Assembly (NCBI GenBank): GCA_023511835.1
Contig: JAIMAT010000013.1
Location: 1 to 40,344 of the forward strand
Source: Bacillota bacterium
Lineage (GTDB): Bacteria; Bacillota; Sulfobacillia; JAIMAT01
DNA: 40,344 bases
Direction of reading: 5' to 3'
The translations under genes and the position numbers were made by a program. The stretch's first letter is position 1; every line of letters begins with the position of its first letter. The notes beneath the pieces are model-generated. The model was not told where the DNA came from. It saw nothing but the letters and a program-made list of their open reading frames with translations, and made no database searches. Below are positions 27,788 to 37,200 of this stretch, one piece after another.

Positions 27788-28708
27788 ATGGGGGTCGAGG
27801 AGGCCCGGCCGGAGGCCGGCGGGCAGAAGAGCCAGGGCACGCCGCTGCTGAAGCGCGGCCTGGCGGAGATGCTGAAGGGCGGCGTCATCATGGACGTCAC
27901 CACGCCCGAGCAGGCGCGCATCGCCCAGGAGGCGGGCGCGGTGGCCGTGATGGCGCTGGAGCGCGTGCCCGCCGACATCCGCGCGGCCGGCGGAGTGGCG
28001 CGCATGGCGGATCCGGCCAGGATCAAGGCGATCATGGAGGCGGTCTCCATCCCCGTCATGGCCAAGGTCCGCATCGGCCACTTCGCCGAGGCGCAGATCC
28101 TGGAGGCTCTGGGTGTCGACTACATCGACGAGAGCGAGGTGCTCACCCCCGCCGACGAAGAGTTCCACATCGACAAGGAGCGCTTCCGCGTCCCCTTCGT
28201 CTGCGGCGCCCGCGACCTGGGCGAGGCGCTGCGCCGGATCGCCGAGGGAGCGGCCATGATCCGGACCAAGGGCGAGCCGGGGACGGGCAACGTCGTCGAG
28301 GCGGTGCGCCACCTGCGCCGCGTCAACGCCCAGATCCGGCGCCTGGTCCAGCTCCCCGAGGAGGAGCTGGTACGCGAGGCGCGCGAGCTGGGCGCGCCGC
28401 TGGAGCTGGTGCGCGAGACCCGCGAGCGGGGCCGCCTGCCGGTGGTCAACTTCGCGGCGGGCGGCGTCGCCACACCCGCCGACGCGGCGCTCCTGATGCA
28501 GCTGGGCGCCGACGGCATCTTCGTCGGCTCGGGCATCTTCAAGTCGGCCGACCCCGCCCGGCGGGCCCGCGCCATCGTCCTGGCCACCACCCACTACGAC
28601 GATCCGCAGGTGCTGGCGGAGGTCTCGCAGGAGCTGGGCGAGGCCATGCCGGGCATCGACACCGCCGCCCTGGAGCCCGCGCAGCGGATGCAGGAGCGGG
28701 GGATCTAG
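27788..28708 (+). CDS. pdxS: Pyridoxal 5'-phosphate synthase subunit PdxS
   Basis: A 306-residue synthase subunit that builds PLP from ribose 5-phosphate, glyceraldehyde 3-phosphate and ammonia. The key residues are present: Asp36 in GVIMDV, Lys93 in MAKVRIGH and Lys161 in [10 protein letters not shown], offset by exactly 12 from B. subtilis Asp24, Lys81 and Lys149. The [19 protein letters not shown] phosphate-binding region is also intact. The ATG at 27788 is set by GGGAGGG upstream and by the family's N-terminus; the frame is open further back into the riboswitch leader but has no homology there. It forms the dodecameric core that binds PdxT, encoded two bases downstream. Confidence 0.97.
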   Translation: MGVEEARPEAGGQKSQGTPLLKRGLAEMLKGGVIMDVTTPEQARIAQEAGAVAVMALERVPADIRAAGGVARMADPARIKAIMEAVSIPVMAKVRIGHFAEAQILEALGVDYIDESEVLTPADEEFHIDKERFRVPFVCGARDLGEALRRIAEGAAMIRTKGEPGTGNVVEAVRHLRRVNAQIRRLVQLPEEELVREARELGAPLELVRETRERGRLPVVNFAAGGVATPADAALLMQLGADGIFVGSGIFKSADPARRARAIVLATTHYDDPQVLAEVSQELGEAMPGIDTAALEPAQRMQERGI

Positions 28709-28710
28709 GC

Positions 28711-29325
28711 GTGGAGGAGAGGCTCTCGCGGCCGCCGGTGGGAGTGCTGGACCTCCAGGGCGACGTCCGCGAACACGTGCGGGCGCTGGAGCAGGCGGGC
28801 GCCGAGGTGCGCCGCGTCAAGCGCCCGGAGCAGCTGGCGGGCCTCCGCGGACTGGTCCTGCCGGGAGGCGAGAGCACCACGCTGCGCCGCTTCCTCGCCC
28901 AGGACGGCTGGGAGGGGGCGCTGCGCGCGGCCGCCGGAGCGGGGATGGGCCTCCTGGGCACCTGCGCCGGCGCCATCCTCATGGCCGAGGAGGTGGAGGG
29001 GGAGGAAGCGGGACCGCTGGCGGTCCTCCCCGTCGCGGTGCGGCGGAATGCCTACGGGCGGCAGGTGGACTCCTTCGTGGCGCGCCTGGAGCCGGCCGAG
29101 CTGGCGCCAGAGCTGGCCGGCTCGCCGCCGACGCCGCTGGAGGCGGTCTTCATCCGCGCCCCGCGCTTCGTCCGGCTGCGCCCGGGCGAGGTGCAGGTGC
29201 TGGCCCGCTGGCAGGGGGAGCCGGTCCTGGTGCGGCGGGGACGCTGGCTGGCGGCCACCTTCCATCCGGAGCTGACGGAGGACTTGCGCGTCCACCGCCT
29301 CTGGCTCGAGCTGCTCTCGGCCTGA
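28711..29325 (+). CDS. pdxT: Pyridoxal 5'-phosphate synthase glutaminase subunit PdxT
   Basis: A 204-residue class I glutamine amidotransferase that supplies ammonia to PdxS. The nucleophile is Cys85 in LLGTCAGAI and the His185-x-Glu187 pair is in TFHPELT; VLDLQGDVREH and LPGGEST are family motifs. The GTG start at 28711 lies two bases after the pdxS stop with GGAGCGGGGG upstream. It is a little longer at the N-terminus than B. subtilis PdxT. Confidence 0.96.
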   Translation: MEERLSRPPVGVLDLQGDVREHVRALEQAGAEVRRVKRPEQLAGLRGLVLPGGESTTLRRFLAQDGWEGALRAAAGAGMGLLGTCAGAILMAEEVEGEEAGPLAVLPVAVRRNAYGRQVDSFVARLEPAELAPELAGSPPTPLEAVFIRAPRFVRLRPGEVQVLARWQGEPVLVRRGRWLAATFHPELTEDLRVHRLWLELLSA

Positions 29326-29363
29326 GCGCCGGACGGAGGTAGGATGGCCCCGGGGGTGGCGGG

Positions 29364-29954
29364 ATGACGGCGGGCGGCCTCGTCGATCTGGTCGTCCTGC
29401 TCTTTCTCGTGCTGCAGGCGGCCTCCGGTCTCCAGGCCGGCTTCCTGCTGGCCGCCTCCGGGCTGGCCGGCCGGCTCCTGGGACTCTACCTGGCCTGGAG
29501 GCTGGCGCCGGTCCTGGCCGGCGGCGGTGCCGGCCAGTCGGCGGCCGCGCGCCTGGCGGCCTGGCTGGAGAGCCAGCTGGGCGGACTGGTGGCGGCCCAG
29601 GCGGGGCAGGCCGCCCGCTTCCTCGTCTGGATCTTCGCCTTCGCCCTGGTGCTGGTCGTGGTGGAGCTGGTGGTGGAGGTGGTCGGCCGCCTCCTGCACG
29701 GGACGGTGGGGCGGCTGCCGGGCTTCTCCCTGCTGGACCGGGTGGGCGGCGCGGCGCTCCAGCTGGCGGGCGCCGCGGTGATGGTGGCGGTCCTGGCCGA
29801 CCTGGCGCTGCAGGCGGCCGGCCCGCTCCACCTCGCCGGCCTGTCGGCGGCGCTGCGCCACTCGCAGGTGGTGCAGGTGCTGGCCCCCCTCGGCCACAGC
29901 CTCCTCTCCCTCGGCCCGCAGCAGGCGCTGGATGCCTTCCGCCTTCTCCCCTGA
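29364..29954 (+). CDS. CvpA family membrane protein
   Basis: A 196-residue integral membrane protein with four hydrophobic segments (about residues 5-30, 33-50, 84-108, 125-150), the arrangement of the CvpA/colicin V production family. The first segment, LVDLVVLLFLVLQAASGLQAG with its following Gly-rich helix, is characteristic. In other bacteria such proteins affect cell-envelope homeostasis, but no biochemical activity is established. The ATG at 29364 lies 38 bases after pdxT and may share its transcript. Confidence 0.85.
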   Translation: MTAGGLVDLVVLLFLVLQAASGLQAGFLLAASGLAGRLLGLYLAWRLAPVLAGGGAGQSAAARLAAWLESQLGGLVAAQAGQAARFLVWIFAFALVLVVVELVVEVVGRLLHGTVGRLPGFSLLDRVGGAALQLAGAAVMVAVLADLALQAAGPLHLAGLSAALRHSQVVQVLAPLGHSLLSLGPQQALDAFRLLP

Positions 29955-30012
29955 GCCGCTGAGCCGCCCCTGAGCCGCGCGCGGGAAGGGGAGGGCGACC
30001 TCGCCGGCTAAG

Positions 30013-30029
30013 CCCTCCTGGCGGGAGGG
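30013..30029 (+). promoter_or_regulatory. Hairpin sequestering the amidohydrolase ribosome binding site
   Basis: CCCTCC (30013-30018) is perfectly complementary to GGAGGG (30024-30029) across a five-base loop. The right arm is the ribosome binding site of the gene starting at 30030, so the site would be hidden when the hairpin forms. Confidence 0.4.
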
Positions 30030-31358
30030 ATGTTCTTGTCGTCCGAGGCCGGGAAGGTGGTCATCCGCGGCGGGCGTCTCGTCGACACGCGCGCCGGCAG
30101 GGTGCTCGAGGGCTGGGGAGTGGTGCTGGACGCCGCCAGCGGGCGGATCGAGGCGGCGGGACCGCTGGCTGCGCTCCGCTACCCGGAGGGCGCGCAGGTC
30201 CTGGAGGCGGGCGAGGCCACGCTCCTCCCGGGGCTGATCGACGCCCACGTCCACCTGACCGCCACCGCGGAGGCCGGGCCGGCGGCGCTCCTGGCCGAGA
30301 TGCGGCGGAGCGTGCCCCAGCTGACGCTCCTGGCGGCCGAGAACGCGCGGAAGACGGTGGAAGCAGGCTTCACCACCGTCCGCGACGCCGGCGACGCGGC
30401 CGGCGTGGTGGTCCACGCCATCCGGGACGCCGTCGAGGAGGGCCGTCTTCCGGGGCCGAGGATCCGCTCCTCAGGCTACCCCCTCTCCATCACCGGCGGG
30501 CACGGCGACATCGCCAACGGCTGGCCGGAGGACGTGCTCTTTCTGCGACGGCGCGTGGCCGACGGCGTCGACGAGGTGCGGAGGGCGGCGCGCGAGGAGC
30601 TCCGGCGCGGCGCGGACCAGTTGAAGCTGATGGCCTCCGGCGGCGTCATGTCCGAGGGCGACAGCCCGCGGGCGCGGGGCTTCACGGAGGAGGAGATGCG
30701 CGCCGCGGTGGAGGAGGCGCACAACGTGGGCAAGCCGGTGATGGCGCACGCCCAGGCCACTGGCGGCATCCGCAACGCCCTCCGCGCCGGCGTCGACTCG
30801 GTGGAGCACGGCTTCTTCTTCGACGACGAGTGCGTCGAACTGTTGCAGGCGCGGGGCGCCTGGCTGGTGCCCACGCTGGTGGCGGTCCGCCGGATCCTGG
30901 AGCACGGCGAGCGGGGCGGCATCCCCGCCGCCAACGTGGCCAAGGCGCGCCTGGGGGCCGAGGCGCACCTGGAGAGCTTCCGCCGCGTCCGCGAGGCGGG
31001 CGGGCGCATCGCGTTGGGCACCGACGCCGGCACGCCCTTCAACCCGAACGGTGCCAACGCCGCGGAGCTCGGCCTCATGGTGGAGGCCGGGATGACGCCC
31101 ATGGAGGCGCTGGTGGCGGCGACGCGCAGCGGCGCGGAGCTGCTCGGGGTGGAGGCGGGCATTCTGGAGCCGGGGCGGTGGGCGGACGTGCTGGTGGTGC
31201 GCGGCGACCCGCTGGCCGACATCCGCCTTCTGGAAGATCGCTCCAACATCCTGGCGGTCTTCAAGGCCGGGCGGCCGGTCTTCCTGCGCGACGTGGAGCT
31301 CCGGCCGGCCGGGGCGCCGGGCGGCGGGCCGCAGGTGGCGGCCGGCCGGGGGGCGTGA
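30030..31358 (+). CDS. Metal-dependent amidohydrolase (imidazolonepropionase/prolidase-like)
   Basis: A 442-residue amidohydrolase-superfamily enzyme of the COG1228 type, which includes Xaa-Arg/Xaa-Lys prolidases. Metal-site motifs appear in order: LIDAHVHL, the probable carboxylated Lys in LKLMASGGVM, PVMAHAQ, VEHGFFFDD and LGTDAGTPFNPNG. The composite beta-sandwich is formed by both ends (VIRGGRLVDTRAG and WADVLVVRGDPL). ATG at 30030 is used, but GGGAGGG ends directly before it, so TTG at 30036 may be the true start. The stop overlaps the next gene's GTG, linking it to a permease. The substrate, possibly a dipeptide or cyclic amide, cannot be assigned. Confidence 0.9.
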   Translation: MFLSSEAGKVVIRGGRLVDTRAGRVLEGWGVVLDAASGRIEAAGPLAALRYPEGAQVLEAGEATLLPGLIDAHVHLTATAEAGPAALLAEMRRSVPQLTLLAAENARKTVEAGFTTVRDAGDAAGVVVHAIRDAVEEGRLPGPRIRSSGYPLSITGGHGDIANGWPEDVLFLRRRVADGVDEVRRAAREELRRGADQLKLMASGGVMSEGDSPRARGFTEEEMRAAVEEAHNVGKPVMAHAQATGGIRNALRAGVDSVEHGFFFDDECVELLQARGAWLVPTLVAVRRILEHGERGGIPAANVAKARLGAEAHLESFRRVREAGGRIALGTDAGTPFNPNGANAAELGLMVEAGMTPMEALVAATRSGAELLGVEAGILEPGRWADVLVVRGDPLADIRLLEDRSNILAVFKAGRPVFLRDVELRPAGAPGGGPQVAAGRGA

Positions 31359-32800
31359 GATCCGCGCGCGCGCGGGCGCGGCCGGCCGAGGGCACGGGCC
31401 GCGCCCTGGCCAGCCTGCTGGCGGCGCTCCTGGTCGGGCTGGCGGTGGCGGCCTGGCCCGGCCTGCCGGGTGGCGCCGGCAGGCCGGCGCTGGCGGTGGC
31501 CGCCGGGGCGGTCCTCCTCTGGACCGCCCTGCCCGTGCCGCTGCCGGTGGCGGCGCTGCTGGTGGTGGTGGCGCTGGTCCTGAGCGGCGCCGCCCAGCCG
31601 GCGTTGGCCTTCAGCGGCTTCGCCTCCGAGGCGACCATCCTGCTCATCGGCGGCATGCTGATGGCGCGCGGCGTGGAGCTCTCCGGCCTGGCGCGGCGGG
31701 TGGCGCTGGGGCTGGCCTGGCGGACGGGCGCATGGCGCGGCGGCACCCTATGGGGGCTGCTTCTCCTCCCCCAGGTGCTGGCCTGGGGCGTGCCCGCCAA
31801 CGCGGTCCGCTCCCAGCTGATGCTGCCCGTGGTGGAGGCGATGCTCGAACGCGGGCGGGAGACGGGCGCCCCGCCCGAGGCCGAGCGGGCCTGGCGGCGC
31901 CAGTGGATGCTGGCGCTCGCCTTCGGCGGCAACGTCTCCAACACAGGGCTGCTGCCGGCCGCGGTGGGCAACATCCTGACCGTCGCCGTCCTGGCACGGA
32001 CGGCAGGACTCCACGTGGGCTATTTCACCTGGCTGGGGGGCGCCTGGCCGGTCTGGCTGGGCGGCATGCTGGCGGCGATTCCCGCCATCCGCCGCGCGGC
32101 TCCAGCCCCCGAGCCGCCAAGCGACTTCCGGCGGCGCTTGCAGGCGGAGGTCGAGGCGCTGGGCCCGCTGGCGCCGGAAGAGCGGCGCGCGGCCGCCTGG
32201 GTGCTGCTGGCCGTCCTCCTCTGGGCGACGGGAAGCCAGACGGGTATCCCCCTCTCCGTCAGCGCCCTCCTGGCCGGCGTGGCCATGGCTCTGCCCGGCG
32301 TCGGCGTGGGTCCGTGGCGGGAGATCGCCCGCATCGACTGGGGGACGGTGGTGACCGTCGCCGGAACCATCGGGCTGGGTAACGCCCTGACCGACACGGG
32401 CGCCGCCGCCTGGGTCGCCCGCGGTCTGGCCGGCGGTCCCCTCTCGGCCGTCCTGGACCGCCAGGGGTGGGACGTGCTGACGGTCGCCCTCCTCACCCAC
32501 CTGCTCCACTTGGTGCTGAGCAACGTCTCCAGCGAGGTGGTGGTGCTGGCGCCGCTGGTCGTCTCGCTGGCGCGTGCTCACGGCGCGGACCCCCTGGCCT
32601 GGGGGATGGCGCTGGCGCTGGCCGCCGACAACGGCTACTTCCTGGCCGTCCAGACCGTCTCCAACATGGTCGCCGTCACCCAGGGCGGTCTCCTCCAGAA
32701 AGAGATGTGGCGTCCCGGCCTCTGGCTGACGGCGGCCAACGTCCTGCTGGTGGTCGCCGCCGCTCTGCTCTGGTGGCCGCGCCTGGGGATCGGCCGCTGA
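31355..32800 (+). CDS. SLC13/DASS-like anion permease
   Basis: A 481-residue membrane protein with about 11-13 hydrophobic segments, of the divalent anion:sodium symporter/ArsB-NhaD type. Family-like pieces are SEATILLIGGMLMARGVE, the repeat-1 NVSNTGLLPAA and the repeat-2 LSNVSSEVVVLAPL, which correspond to the two SNT substrate motifs; the second is altered (SNVS). A basic Arg/Ala-rich N-terminus of about 18 residues precedes the first helix. The GTG at 31355 overlaps the amidohydrolase stop, so the pair is cotranslated and may import the hydrolase's substrate or export its product. Confidence 0.85.
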   Translation: MRSARARARPAEGTGRALASLLAALLVGLAVAAWPGLPGGAGRPALAVAAGAVLLWTALPVPLPVAALLVVVALVLSGAAQPALAFSGFASEATILLIGGMLMARGVELSGLARRVALGLAWRTGAWRGGTLWGLLLLPQVLAWGVPANAVRSQLMLPVVEAMLERGRETGAPPEAERAWRRQWMLALAFGGNVSNTGLLPAAVGNILTVAVLARTAGLHVGYFTWLGGAWPVWLGGMLAAIPAIRRAAPAPEPPSDFRRRLQAEVEALGPLAPEERRAAAWVLLAVLLWATGSQTGIPLSVSALLAGVAMALPGVGVGPWREIARIDWGTVVTVAGTIGLGNALTDTGAAAWVARGLAGGPLSAVLDRQGWDVLTVALLTHLLHLVLSNVSSEVVVLAPLVVSLARAHGADPLAWGMALALAADNGYFLAVQTVSNMVAVTQGGLLQKEMWRPGLWLTAANVLLVVAAALLWWPRLGIGR

Positions 32801-32870
32801 GCGCGGACGCGCGCAGGAGTCCCTCCCGACCGGGCGAATCCAACGGAAACGCTACAGGGAGGGGCGAAAA

Positions 32871-34199
32871 ATGTCGGAACTCGCGGCATCGGTGCAGCGC
32901 AAGCGGATGCTGCGCATCATCCCCTACGTCTTCCTCCTGTACATCGTCGCCTACCTGGACCGGGTCAACGTGGGCTTCGCGGCGCTGGAGATGAACAAGG
33001 CGCTGGGCTTCGACCCGGCCGTCTTCGGCCTGGGCTCCGGCATCTTCTTCTTCGGGTATTTCATCCTGGAGATCCCGTCCACGGTGATGGTGGAGCGCTG
33101 GAGCGCGCGGCGCTGGATCGCCCGGATCCTGGTCACCTGGGGGGTCGTCGCCATCCTGATGGCCTTCATCCGGACGCCCTGGCAGTTCTACCTGGTCCGC
33201 TTCGTCCTGGGTCTGGCGGAGGCGGGCTTCTTCCCGGGGATCATCCTCTACCTGACGCACTGGTTCCGCCAGGAAGAGCAGGCGCGAGCGGTGGCGCTCT
33301 TCATGAGCGCGCTCGCCGTCTCCAACATCGTGGGCGCACCCGTCAGCGGCTACATTCTCCAGCATGTCCACTGGCTCGGCCTGGCCGGCTGGCAGTGGGT
33401 CTACATCCTGGAAGGGCTGCCCGCCGTGGTTCTCGGGTTCCTGAACATCTGGCTGATGGCCGACCGTCCCGCCGAGGCGCGCTGGCTGACCGACCAGGAG
33501 AAGCGCTGGCTTGAGGGCGAGCTGGAGCGCGAGACGGCCGCCGTCCGCCAGCGCCATCAGCTGACGCTCTGGCAGGGTCTCCTGCGCTGGGACACCTGGC
33601 GGCTGGCGCTGATCTACTTCTTCTGGATCACCGGCTTCTACGGCTTCGGCATCTGGTTCCCCACGATCCTCAAGCACATCACCACCTCGCAGAACGACCT
33701 GCTGGTGGGCCTCCTGACGGCCGCCGCCTACATCCCCGCGCTGGTCGCCATGATCCTGGCGGGCCGGCACTCCGACCGGACGGGCGAGAGGAAGTTCCAC
33801 CTGTTCACGGCCATCGTCGCGGGGGCGGCAGCGCTGCTGATCAGCGCGCTGGCCGGTGGCCAGGTGGTCCTCGCCTTCGCCTTCTTCACGCTGGCCGCCA
33901 TCGGCATCTACAGCGCCTTCGGGCCCTTCTGGTCGCTGCCTTCCACCTTTCTCACCGACGACGCCCGCGCGGCGGGCATCGGGCTGGTCAACTCGGTGGG
34001 CAACCTGGGCGGCTTCGTCGGCCCCTTCGCGGTGGGTTACCTGAACAAGGCGACCGGCCAGTTCCTGAGCGGCCTCCTCTTTCTCATCGCCAGTCTGCTG
34101 GTGGCCGGTCTGCTGGTGTTGACGCTGCGCCGCGAGCCGGAGGCGGCGGCTGCGGCCGCAGCCGCGGGCGGCTGGCCGGGTCGGAGCGAGGGCGCCTGA
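32871..34199 (+). CDS. MFS permease, anion:cation symporter (ACS) family
   Basis: A 442-residue twelve-helix major facilitator protein. YLDRVNVGFAALEMNKALG in the first helix, GFFPGIILYLTHWFRQEEQ and the loop WLMADRPAEARWL are typical of the ACS family (phthalate, tartrate, glucarate and other organic anion carriers). A second motif GRHSDRTGERK is in the middle loop region. The C-terminus is Ala-rich. The ATG at 32871 has AGGGAGGGG eight bases upstream. It lies 70 bases after the DASS-like permease, so it may be transcribed separately. It converges on dnaE2 with only 19 bases between the stop codons. Confidence 0.93.
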   Translation: MSELAASVQRKRMLRIIPYVFLLYIVAYLDRVNVGFAALEMNKALGFDPAVFGLGSGIFFFGYFILEIPSTVMVERWSARRWIARILVTWGVVAILMAFIRTPWQFYLVRFVLGLAEAGFFPGIILYLTHWFRQEEQARAVALFMSALAVSNIVGAPVSGYILQHVHWLGLAGWQWVYILEGLPAVVLGFLNIWLMADRPAEARWLTDQEKRWLEGELERETAAVRQRHQLTLWQGLLRWDTWRLALIYFFWITGFYGFGIWFPTILKHITTSQNDLLVGLLTAAAYIPALVAMILAGRHSDRTGERKFHLFTAIVAGAAALLISALAGGQVVLAFAFFTLAAIGIYSAFGPFWSLPSTFLTDDARAAGIGLVNSVGNLGGFVGPFAVGYLNKATGQFLSGLLFLIASLLVAGLLVLTLRREPEAAAAAAAAGGWPGRSEGA

Positions 34200-34218
34200 G
34201 CCGGGGGCCGGGCTCGCC

Positions 34219-37200
34219 TCAACGGGCGGGCAGCCCCCGCTCCCGCGCCGTCCCGGCCGCGGTCCGGGGGGAGAGACCGTCGGCGCGCAGCTCCCCGATC
34301 CACTCGGCCACCACGGCGAGGCCCAGGCCGCGTCGCTGGAGACGGCCCACCACCCGCAGGGGGGGCGTCTCCGGGCCGAAGAGCAGGTGCCCGTAGCGCT
34401 GGTACGTCCCTTCGAAAACCGTGACGTCGGTCAGCCCGGTCTCGTCCTCCAGCGAGAGAAAGACCACGGTCCTCCCGCTCCGCGTGGGCGGGCGGTGGGG
34501 GCGGACCGGCAGGCCGGCCACCCGGACGAGGCGACCATCCGCCACCCGCTCCAGCTCCCGCCGGCTCAGGTAGCCCTCGCGGCGCAGCCGGTCGCGCCAG
34601 AGGTGCATGGGGTGCCCCTGCGCGCTCATGCCCAGCACCTGGTACTCGAGGAGGAGCCGCTCCTCCGGCGTGAAGTCGGGGCCGGCCTCGGCCGGCTCGA
34701 TCGCCAGCGGTTGCTGGACGCCCGCGGGACCCGACGGTCCGGCCGCGGGCGGGAGCCAGGCGAGGAGCGCCCGCCGGTTGGGGTGGAGCGCGTCGAAGGC
34801 GCCGGCCAGGATCAGCCGCTCCAGCGTCTCCCGCTCCACCCGGGTGCGCCGCCGGAAGTCGGCGAAGGAGGTGAAGGGGGCCGCCCGGCGGGCCTCCAGG
34901 ATGGAGCCCAGCTCCGCCTGCCGGATCCCCTTCACCCGGGCGAGGGGGATGCGGATCGCCTCCCGGCCGTCGCGCCCCTCCACCGCGAAGCGCTCGCCGC
35001 TCCGGTTGACGTCCAGTCCCAGGAAGCGGACGCCGCGGTTGCGCGCCTCGTTGACCAGCGTCGCCGGCGCGTAGAAGCCCATCGGCTGGTTGTTCAAGAG
35101 TGCGGCGAAGAAGTGCGCGGGGTGATGGGCCGAGAGGTAGGCCGTCCAATAGCTGGTGGTGGCGAAGGCGGCGGCGTGCGCCTCGCAGAACCCGTAGCTG
35201 GCGTAGCCCTCCAGAGAGGCGAAGACCTGGCGGGCCGTCGCCTCGCCGACGCCCCGGGCGACCGCGCGGCGGACGAACTCCTCGCCCATCGCGCGCATCT
35301 CCTGGCGCGAGCGGGCATGCGTCATCAGCCTGCGGAGCCGGTCGGCCTCGCCGGGGGTGAAGCCGGCCAACTCGGTGGCGATGGCGATCACCTGCTCCTG
35401 GAAGAGGACGACCCCGTAGGTCTTCTCCAGGATCGGCGCCAGCGCAGGGTGGGGGAAGGTGACCGGCTCCCGCCCCTGCCGCCGGGCGACGTAGGGGTCG
35501 ACCATGTTCCCCTTGATGGGGCCTGGGCGGATGAGGGCGAGGCTGGCCACCACGTCCTCCAGGCGCTCGGCCCCCAGGCGCGCCTGGAGCGCCCGCTGGG
35601 CGGGGCTCTCCAGCTGGAAGACGCCGACGGTCTGCCCCTTTCGGAGGAGCCGGTAGGTGGCCGGGTCGTCCAGGGGCAGCGCTTCGTAGCGGAAGCCCGG
35701 GCGCTTCCGCAAGAGGTCCGCGGCGGCGTCCTCCAGCAGGCTGAGCGCCTTGAGCGAGAGGAGGTCGACCTTGACCAGGTTGAGCTCCTCCACGTCGTCG
35801 CGGTCGAACTGGGCGATCTGCACCCTCTTGGCCGCCCACTGGAGCGGCGTCACCTCCCGGACAGGCTCGCCGCTGATCACGAGGCCCCCCAGGTGCGTGC
35901 CGAGGAAACGGGGGAGGCCGGCCAGGCGGGCGCTGGCCTCCAGGAGGGGCCGGTAGCGCTCCTCCCTCCAGGGACCGCGGCGCAGCTCCGGGAAGCGCTC
36001 CAGCGCCTCGGGGATGGCGTCGGCGGGGAGGTGGGGGAGGCTCTTGGCCAGCGCGTCGACCTCCTCCGCCGGATAGCCCAGCACCTTGCCCATGTCGCGC
36101 ACCGCCGAGCGCGCCTGGTAGGTGACGTAGGTGGCGACCGCGGCCACGTGCTCCTGCCCGTAGCGGGCGATCACCCGCTCAGCCACCCGGTCCCGGTAGC
36201 GGGCGTCGAAGTCGAGGTCGATGTCCGGCTTCTCCGCCCGCTCCAGGCTCAGAAAGCGCTCGAAGGGCAGGTTGCGCGCGATGGGGTCGACCTCGGTGAG
36301 GCGGAGGCAGTAGGCGAGCGCGCTGGCGCCGGCCGAGCCGCGGCCGGAGTGGCGGATCCCCTCCCGGCGGGCGTCCTCCACCACCTGCCAGGCGGTCAGG
36401 AAGTAGTCGGCGTAGCCCAGCCTCTCCACCACCCGGAGCTCCCGCTCCAGCCGCTCGCGGACAGCCGGCGTCAGGCGGCCGTACCGTTCGCGGGCGCCGG
36501 CCAGCGCCAGGCGGCGGAGATAGCCGTCGGCGCTCTCGCCTTCGGGCACCGGGAAGCGCGGGTAGCGGCGCCGGGCTGGATCCAGCGCCGGTTGGCAGAG
36601 CCGGGCGATCTCCCAGGCGTGCTCCAGCGCCTCCGGCGCCCAGGCGAAGCGGCGGGCCATGACGGCCGGGTCGTGCAGGCTCAGGTCGTCGTTGAGCGGG
36701 CGCTCGGGGTGCGCCTCCTCGACGGGGATGCCCAGGCGGACGCAGCTGAGCAGGTCGTGCGTCCGGAAGCCCTCCCGCGTCGCGTAGTGGACGTCGTGGG
36801 TGGCCACCAACGGGATGCCGAGGCGCTCGCCCAACTCCTGCAGGTGGCGGTTCAGGAAGCGGTCCCCGGGGAGGAGCGATTCCTGCACCTCGAGGTAGAA
36901 GCGCTCCCCCCAGAGCAAGCGGTAACGGCGCGCGGCCTCCAGCGCGCCGGCGAAGTCGCGGCGGAGGAGGCGGCGGGCGATCTCCCCGCGCCGGCAGCCG
37001 GAGAGGGCGATCAGCCCCTGGCGATGGGCCTCCAGGTCCTGCCAGCGCACCCGCGGCCGCCCGCGCGGGTGGTTCAGGTGGGCCTCGGAGAGCAGCCGAC
37101 AGAGGCGGGCGTACCCCGCCGGCCCCGTGGCCAGCAGGGTGAGGTGGTAGCCCCCCTCCAGCGTCACCTCGGCGCCCTGGATCGGCTGGATGCCGGCGGC

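Noticed and set aside
34198-34215. Bidirectional terminator between the MFS gene and dnaE2
   Set aside because: Only a 5-bp GAGCC/GGCTC stem with a poorly paired interior and no T-run; too weak to list.
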